This document shows, piece after piece, positions 57,841 through 64,000 of a DNA stretch of 64,000 nt. This DNA comes from Proteles cristata cristata (taxonomy: Eukaryota; Chordata; Mammalia; Carnivora; Hyaenidae): contig JAESUZ010002551.1 in assembly GCA_017311185.1 (NCBI GenBank), positions 1,612,001-1,676,000 of the forward strand, read 5' to 3'. The notes beneath the pieces were generated by a model. It saw only the letters and a list, made by a program, of their open reading frames with translations. It was not told the DNA's origin and ran no database searches. A program made the position numbers and the translations under genes. Position 1 is the first letter of the stretch, and every line of letters begins with the position of its first letter.

Positions 57841-59675
57841 TCCCTTTTCTCCCTCACCTGGCAGGAGACAGCCTGTGGATACACCCATGATTTTGCTTTT
57901 TTGCTTTTGTTTTTACCTTTCACTTTTTCACCACCATTCTCAGAGCACCAGCATATAACCAATAATACACGCTCTGTATTTTACAGCTGGCTGCCGTTGA
58001 TCCCCGAGATTAAAGCAATAGAATCCCTCGTTTTCTGCCTTGGCTCACCCACACCAGTGTGACCCCCATCCCACCCCCATTTTTGTTTTTAACTAACTGT
58101 CCCCTTGGGAAAAGACATGGTTATCTAATGGAAGACATTTGTCAGCTGGAATACCAAATCATGTGGAGGAAAAGTAACAGGTCTCTCTCCAGAAGAAGAT
58201 ATATGTTAAGAAACTTGTGCAGGGTGCTGCATCCACAGATGTTCCCAAATATGTGCCACACACAAAGGAAATTTTGTCCGGGGCTAGGGTCCTTAAGGAA
58301 GTTGCAAAGCCACCCTCTACAAGAGGAGCCACATTCCTTATTGCATGGAACTCAGATTCTTCCTATGAAAATAGAGAGGATCAAGGGTGAGGCTCAATGA
58401 TTCCTAGGGCTTTCCCACTACAATGTTTCCCCCTCAGATTTCAAAAGCAAGTCACACACTTGTCACTGGGATGCAGAAAATAATGGCCATTTGAAGAAAG
58501 GGACAGTAGGGCTACTGAAAGAAGAGCTGCTCTATGAAATTTCGCACAGAATTAAGCTGCTGGCTTGTCATTTGCCAGTTGTCCAAAACCCAGCTCAAAA
58601 CCCTCAAGAAACCTAATCTCCTTCCTTTGTCTTGCCCATGACGAAGACAGTGGCATTGTTCTCGAACCCATATGTCGAGCCTCCACAGCTCTAATAATGC
58701 ACTGCAGAAGAGCATTAGAGGGCAAATGTTTAAGAATTTGTTTCAGTCAACAGGAAAGCATCATTAACACACTCAGATGCTAACATTCTAGCAAGAGATT
58801 TCATGTAAAATCCCTGCAACGTCAGTAGTATTTAAGGAAATCCACATACTCATTCTTTATGCAGTTTTTACTACAAGATATAAATATAATAAAATGTAAC
58901 TAAAATGCGGTGTTTCTCATCAAAAAAAAAATTCAAGCTCATTTTCTAACTCTCACTACCACTACAGGTTTCATACCTAATGAAGAAATAATGTTTTCAA
59001 ACAAAATCTGTTTTCCCCTGGGTATTCAGTTTTCCTCTGGGTATTGCGTGAAACGCGACATCTGTGTGTCCTACCACAGATCTCACGAAGTGGCAGCCCT
59101 CCCAATGTGAAATGGGCCACGGGGAGGCTGTGGAGGGGCATGCTTGACGAGTCCTGCCTCTGTCCCACTGGGATAATTTTGCTACAATGTCACAGGAATT
59201 TGCAGTTTAGGGCTTTCCGAAATCCCCAAGGTTATTACTCCATATGTATGCTAAACAGCAAGGTGCAAATGTCTTGTGCTAAGCCACAAGCTAAAGAAAC
59301 ATCTGGACTGTGGATGGAGTTGGCTCCAAAGATGGCCCTGATGAGAAGGCTAATAGATGCCAGGTGTGGAAACAAGTTCACGTCCAAAAGTCCCCTGCAT
59401 GGTTAGGATCATTCCCAAGTGTCGTGGCCTTGAGGAAAGGATCTCCTGAAACTAAACTGGGGCATGGATAGACTTGAGACAATATGCTGTTGAGGCCACA
59501 ATACTGTAGGAACTTAAGAGTAGCCAACACAAATGTGTTCAAGGAAAGAGAAACATCAGAAAGCCGCTGAAAGTGACTTAGGTGTCATTTTCTTCTTCTC
59601 TGCTCTTCAGAATCCTCTGGGATACTAGGACACGATTCTCAAGAGCAGGGCATTATGAAAGGAGGGCCGAAGAAC
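57841..59675. other. Long unassigned stretch
   Basis: No gene is supported. The 58559-58720 part ('ccaaaacccagctcaaaaccctcaag') may be a worn L2/L3 piece. The frames at 58059-58400 (113 codons) and 59044-59406 (120 codons) have no recognisable domain. Confidence 0.45.
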
Positions 59676-59679
59676 TGGG

Positions 59680-59800
59680 AATCAGACAGATCTGTTCCAC
59701 TACTGAGTGACAGGAGTCGTGAGCAAGTAGTACTTAAGTCTACCGCAAAGCCAGTTTCACTCATCACTTTACAACAGAAGTCTTAGGAGAAGTAAATTAG
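59680..59800 (+). mobile_element. MIR fragment, weak
   Basis: 'actgggaatcagacagatctgttccactactgagtgac' and 'gccagtttcactcatcac' resemble the MIR core. Confidence 0.45.
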
Positions 59801-59814
59801 TATAGATGTAAATG

Positions 59815-60600
59815 AGTATGAGTTCAACAAATATTCATTACTTTTTCCATTCAGGAAGGAAGGACCTAGTGAAAAAGAAAACTCGGATGTATTGTAAGGT
59901 GTGAAACAAGGGAGAAAGATATTCATTTATTTAGTTAACAAAATATTTTTCGCCCACCTGCTACGTGTTGCCTGGCAAAATGTGAACCGTCGCCAGGAAG
60001 GATGATACGACCTACATAGATCTGCGGGGCCTCACGAGTGTACTTATGATAACTGCTTTGTGTGCAGCTTGCCAGGGAGCAGGCACCACAGTTTAGGATC
60101 AATGGCACATTTTTGAAATATGGACTCTGACCCAACATGTAATATAAGTGTCCTCTAGAATAATGCAACCGGGGCAAATCAAATGAGGTCGACTTTAGGT
60201 CCATGAGCTAAAACACTGAATTAATTTGTCCAGATTTGGAAAAATACGTTGAGTTAAGAACGCAAAGGAGAAGCGTAAAATGTTGTCTTTGTGTGTTCTG
60301 GGAACTAAAGAACATGGGCTGTAAAGGAGAAAGAAGTAAACAGGTAAAGTCGTGGACACTGGTCATGCTAAGACTAAACTGAGAGACACAAGTGATATTT
60401 GAGTCTGTTTAAGCGGCCACAGGTAAAGCTTAGAAGTTTAGAGCAGTATCCTGAATAGGCTGGATGGACAGAAGACAGATATGTGAAACCCACTACAAGC
60501 AGGCTGCGGTGGTCAGAACCAGAGCTCAGCGGAGACTGATGGTATCCAGCAGTAGCAGCAGGGAGAAGAAAGCCAAACTTGGAGCTCCTATGGTCAAAAG
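59815..60600 (-). mobile_element. Diverged L2 region
   Basis: 'cattcatttatttagttaacaaaatatttttcgcccacctgctacgtgttgcc' is a reversed L2 end. 'taggctggatggacagaag' and 'gcaggctgcggtggtcagaaccagagctcagcgg' further on fit more internal L2 3' sequence. The middle is poorly conserved. Confidence 0.5.
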
Positions 60601-61784
60601 AGCAGTGGGATTTGAGGAAAGCTTGAGTTGAGGGGCAACAATGTATACCTAAAAGATTGGGATAGAAGAATAATTAAAGTCGGCTTTCCATATTATTCTT
60701 TGTGACCTTTTTAAATGAGAGTCCATTGTAAACAGAAATAGGGAGAAATTGGGAGCATTAGGAAGATACTAGAAGCATATGCCTGCTTATATGTTCTCAG
60801 GACTGCTACCTACTCCATTTTGATATTGGGCCAGTGGGTTTATCTCTGTGGGCATCAGTTACTCAGGCGTCTAAAATGGCCCCAGGCCTCACAGAAGGCA
60901 GGATGCGTGCACTAAAAAATTAACCATATCCGGAAAGGACAGTGGTATTTGCAGCCCTTGGAACTCTGCCCTGATGGTTAGCCACCCCACCTTGTGATGG
61001 TAATCTAGCCCAATCTGTGTGCTTATGGCAATGAGAGAGGATGTCTTTTGCTCCTTATCAGGTCTGGCCCATTGGAGTGCGCCGCCAAAATTAGTTTAGG
61101 GGACATTGCACATTTAGCGTTTAATGGCTATCATCGCTTCAAGAAACCAGACTTTATGAAATTCAGCAGGGAAGATATCCCACTCATCCTTCCTTCCTTA
61201 GAACCCACCAGAAGGCCTGACACATATAGACACAGGAAGTGATTTTTAAGAAATTATTGAGCAGAATTTCTTGAACACTGGAACACAGTAAAGCCAAGGA
61301 TTAATTCCATTCGCTTTTCAGAGCTCAGACTGTAAAAGTGGCAGTTGCACCTGCCCGTGCTCCCCGCCCCCTCCCATGGGTCCCTCTGACTGGACCTCAC
61401 CACCTGTGCTCCCATCCAGCGTGAGCTGGGAAATCACAGGTACCATTGTCAGCCTGCATGTGACCGGTGTATTGGTTGATTGCACTCAGCTTCCTGATTT
61501 CTGCTTCCATAGGGAAGGAAGGAAAACAGAGTGGCTAGCTTCCTCCCAGTGATAATGAGAAGGAGGTCTCTGCATGGCCAGCACTCACTCCCAGTGAGGT
61601 AAGGCCCCTCCTTTTTCACCAGGACCTCTCACCAGGCAGTAAGGGATTCTCTCCTGAGGGTAGGGTCGTCAATAAGCCCACAGTTGCAAGTTTATGTCTT
61701 TGCCCCTGGGGCCAATTTATCATACACAACCGTTAAAAAAAAAATCCACAGCTGTTCTCAGCACTCTTTTTCACTTTAGCCATG
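60601..61784. other. Unassigned sequence
   Basis: No gene or confident repeat. The 61350-61450 part is GC-rich without a CpG cluster. Confidence 0.5.
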
Positions 61785-62115
61785 CTTTCTCATTTTAAAT
61801 TTTCACTGAAGTGTAACACACATACAGAAAAACGCATCCGTCATAATTGTGCAGCTTGATGAATTTTCACAAACACCCCCCTCCATGAAACAAGAACCTG
61901 GATCAATAAGCAGGAAGTTACCAGCACTCAAGAAGGGCTCTCATGCTTCCTTCCAGGCACTAACTTCCCACATCCCCAAGAGAGAAATCCATCCTGACTT
62001 CCAACACCGTGGGTTACTTTTGCTTGGTTTTGGCTTTCATACAAGCAGATTCAGACAGTGTCCACTCTTTTGTGTCTCACACCATTCTTTCCTTGCCTGG
62101 GGAAGGGGCCTTTGT
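61785..62115 (-). mobile_element. L1M 3' UTR fragment
   Basis: 'tcactgaagtgtaacacacatacag', 'gtgcagcttgatgaattttcacaaac', 'ccagcactcaagaaggg', 'atcctgacttccaacaccgtgggttac' and 'actcttttgtgtctcacaccattc' match the reverse complement of an ancient L1M 3' region. The plus-strand frame across it is a shadow. Confidence 0.7.
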
Positions 62116-62869
62116 GTAATATCAGAGCACCGTAATTTCATGCTGGTAACTTGGGTGTAACACAAGGAAAGGAAAGCACACCTCGAGGCTGTGTTACATG
62201 AGGGCTTTGTGTGATGCTTGGTTGTTTTGTTGTGTGTGTGTGTTTTTTTTTAAGACACAGATAAAGTAAGAACCAGTTTAAAAGTTCAAGCTGTACAAGG
62301 GACACATTAGTCCTGCTGGTGGAAAATCTATGCCTCCAGTTACAGCTATGCGGTAGGAACTTCCTGCACTTAGATGGATACAGAGACAGAGGGATCAGCT
62401 CTCCCTGAAAAGCCTGCAGGGACTGGAAAAGAAGGCAGAAGGCAGCCCAGAATTGCAGGCACAGACACAGCAACTATCAAGGAAATTAAAGACTAATAAT
62501 CGTTACAGCCACAAGGGCCCAAACTCTTTGTACCCAAGGCGCCGACGCCTCAAGACAATGACAATTAAGACGATCTGTGGACAGAAACTTAAACATTCTG
62601 CTCTTCGCATACAAGTCAGCTAATAATGTCCTAGTCCAGACTGACTCAGAACAAGAGGTGTCCAGTCCTCTGGACTGACCGAGTTTCAATAAAACTCGGT
62701 AGGACAGGAAAGGATCAAGGGAGCAGTGATGAAAACATGTTTTTCAGGAAGAATGGAATAAAGCAATTTGTTACGAGCACCTTGCATCTTTTTCGTAGGT
62801 GATTACTTTCCATTTTCTCCTGGCAATCTATGGTCTCTAGCACCCATAAATGCCAAGTAGTGTAGAATT
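62116..62869. other. Unassigned sequence
   Basis: No gene. It holds a (GT)n-T run at about 62231-62253 and a small inverted repeat AGGCG-CCGA-CGCCT near 62537-62550. Confidence 0.5.
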
Positions 62870-62970
62870 TACTGGACACCTAGGAGCTTTTAGATCCCGT
62901 TTTGCATCATTCAGCCAGTCAGTGATTTCTCCAAGATCACATAGCTCCTAAACATCAACCAGGAGGAAGT
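62870..62970 (-). mobile_element. MIR fragment
   Basis: 'agtcagtgatttctccaagatcacatagctcctaaac' is the reversed MIR 5' half. Confidence 0.6.
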
Positions 62971-63139
62971 CCCTGTAGTAGAGGATTACTACCAGGTGGT
63001 TCTGTTCACTAATTGAGAACATTAAGAGTAGACAGATAAAGTTATCCTGTCCTGAAACGACACCGGCTTTGAACCACAGGTGGTTACGTGGAGAGTCCAG
63101 AATACTCCCCAATTTCATTGGAGCAAATGACAAATTATC

Positions 63140-63300
63140 CTCACTATCAAAAATTTTACTAGTAACTAATAGTTATTGAGCTAATGTTTTGTACTATTTC
63201 ATTTAGTCTAATAAACAAGACCACGAGAAAGGTACTATTATTGTCTCCATTTGACACATATGTAAATGCGAAACAGAATGGTGGTCTTTTGTTAACATTA
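63140..63300 (-). mobile_element. MIR
   Basis: 'aactaatagttattgagctaatg', 'aggtactattattgtctccatttgacacatatgtaaatgcgaaacag' fit reversed MIR. Confidence 0.68.
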
Positions 63301-64000
63301 CAAAGTACAGTTAAACATTTGTTTGACTACAAAGCCCACATTGTAAAAACACTGATTTTCAAACTTTCTTTTTGACCATGGACCAGTAAGAAATTATTTT
63401 ACATAGTAACCGAAAGCATACACTCGTATGCACCAAAAAAAGTTTTAGAAGATAATACTCAGCCTTACTACATGCCTTAGATCAGTGTTTGGGCATTTCC
63501 TACTCTATTTTCAATTCTTCCCTTTCCTTTTAAAATCTCATCACAGTTCACTAATGTATTTCATGACACATGAATAGCTTGTCATCTTCATGTAGAAAAA
63601 ACACTGATCTGAGGCATTATGCTATATTGCTTTCCCAGGCTCTTCCTGTTTGATTCCCTAGGAATAGATTTTAAGACTATGCTGTTACATATACCACCAG
63701 TGGTATGCTGGTGAATGTTTAAGAACCAGATCTGTAGGGTTTGTGAGGAAAGACTGACTGTTAATGTTTACTGAGTTCTGCAATGTAAATACTCCCATCA
63801 TGGCTAATTTGATACTACCAATGTGGTATTACTGAACACAGAATTGGAAAGAAATATGTATAATTGGCCCTTGAGACCTCAGCCCAGCCAACTAACGCAC
63901 ACCAATAACTCTCTCTAAAATTTTCCAACAAAGAAGAACTGAAAAAAAAATGTGTTTTAAAGTCACATCAGTGACCAGACAACTCCATCATGCTGAAGAT
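63301..64000. other. Unassigned, possibly with an old repeat
   Basis: 'caaactttctttttgaccatggaccagtaagaaattattttacatag' near 63360-63406 recalls an ancient mammalian repeat that I cannot name. No gene is seen up to the window end. Confidence 0.4.

Noticed and set aside
1..64000. CRISPR arrays, operons, prophage or bacterial features
   Set aside because: The repeat content is unmistakably mammalian. No regularly spaced direct repeats exist beyond microsatellites.

Overview
This is a stretch of mammalian nuclear DNA from a carnivore, most likely a cat (Felidae). The main evidence is a set of about eighteen tRNA-derived SINEs of the carnivore type. Each has a head reading GGGGCGCCTGGGTGGCTCAG, a pol III B box close to GGTTCGAGCCCCG, a CT-rich body and an AATAAA-type A-rich tail. 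Several match each other closely and keep 14-18 bp target-site duplications, so they are recent insertions. The rest of the repeat content is typical of placental mammals: ancient MIR and L2 elements, MER5-type hAT transposons, MaLR-like LTR pieces, a few L1 3' ends and (AC)n microsatellites.

I find no intact protein-coding gene, tRNA, rRNA or other functional RNA gene. The longest open frames (109-133 codons) show no recognisable domain and are about what chance and simple repeats would give. The window therefore looks like intergenic or intronic DNA. I cannot name the locus.

Layout. 1-7.9 kb: old MIR/L2 remnants, two L1 3' ends, an L2 split by an unidentified insertion of about 0.4 kb, and a possible enhancer-like block near 6 kb. 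7.9-9.5 kb: a SINE running into about 590 bp of almost pure A/T, then a possible minus-strand processed pseudogene (a short coding end, stop and AATAAA), then a MaLR-like LTR. 9.5-21 kb: eight SINEs in mostly unassigned DNA, including an inverted pair of young copies at 18.6-19.3 kb and a G-quadruplex motif at 12.77 kb. 21-31 kb: a dense MIR/L2 field with one SINE and a possible LTR. 31-38 kb: SINEs, MER5-like pieces, L2 and a hAT-type MITE. 38-54 kb: L2, MIR, three SINEs and the longest microsatellites. 54-64 kb: repeat-poor DNA with two candidate regulatory patches (54.6-54.96 kb and a CpG-dense patch at 57.55-57.84 kb), then L2, L1M and MIR pieces.

No genes act together here. Nothing in the window supports a new multi-gene system. 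The best leads are the CpG-dense patch with an E2F-like site, the AT tract beside a possible retropseudogene, the inverted young SINE pair and the unidentified insertion inside an L2. Family names come from recalled consensus features, not from a database search.
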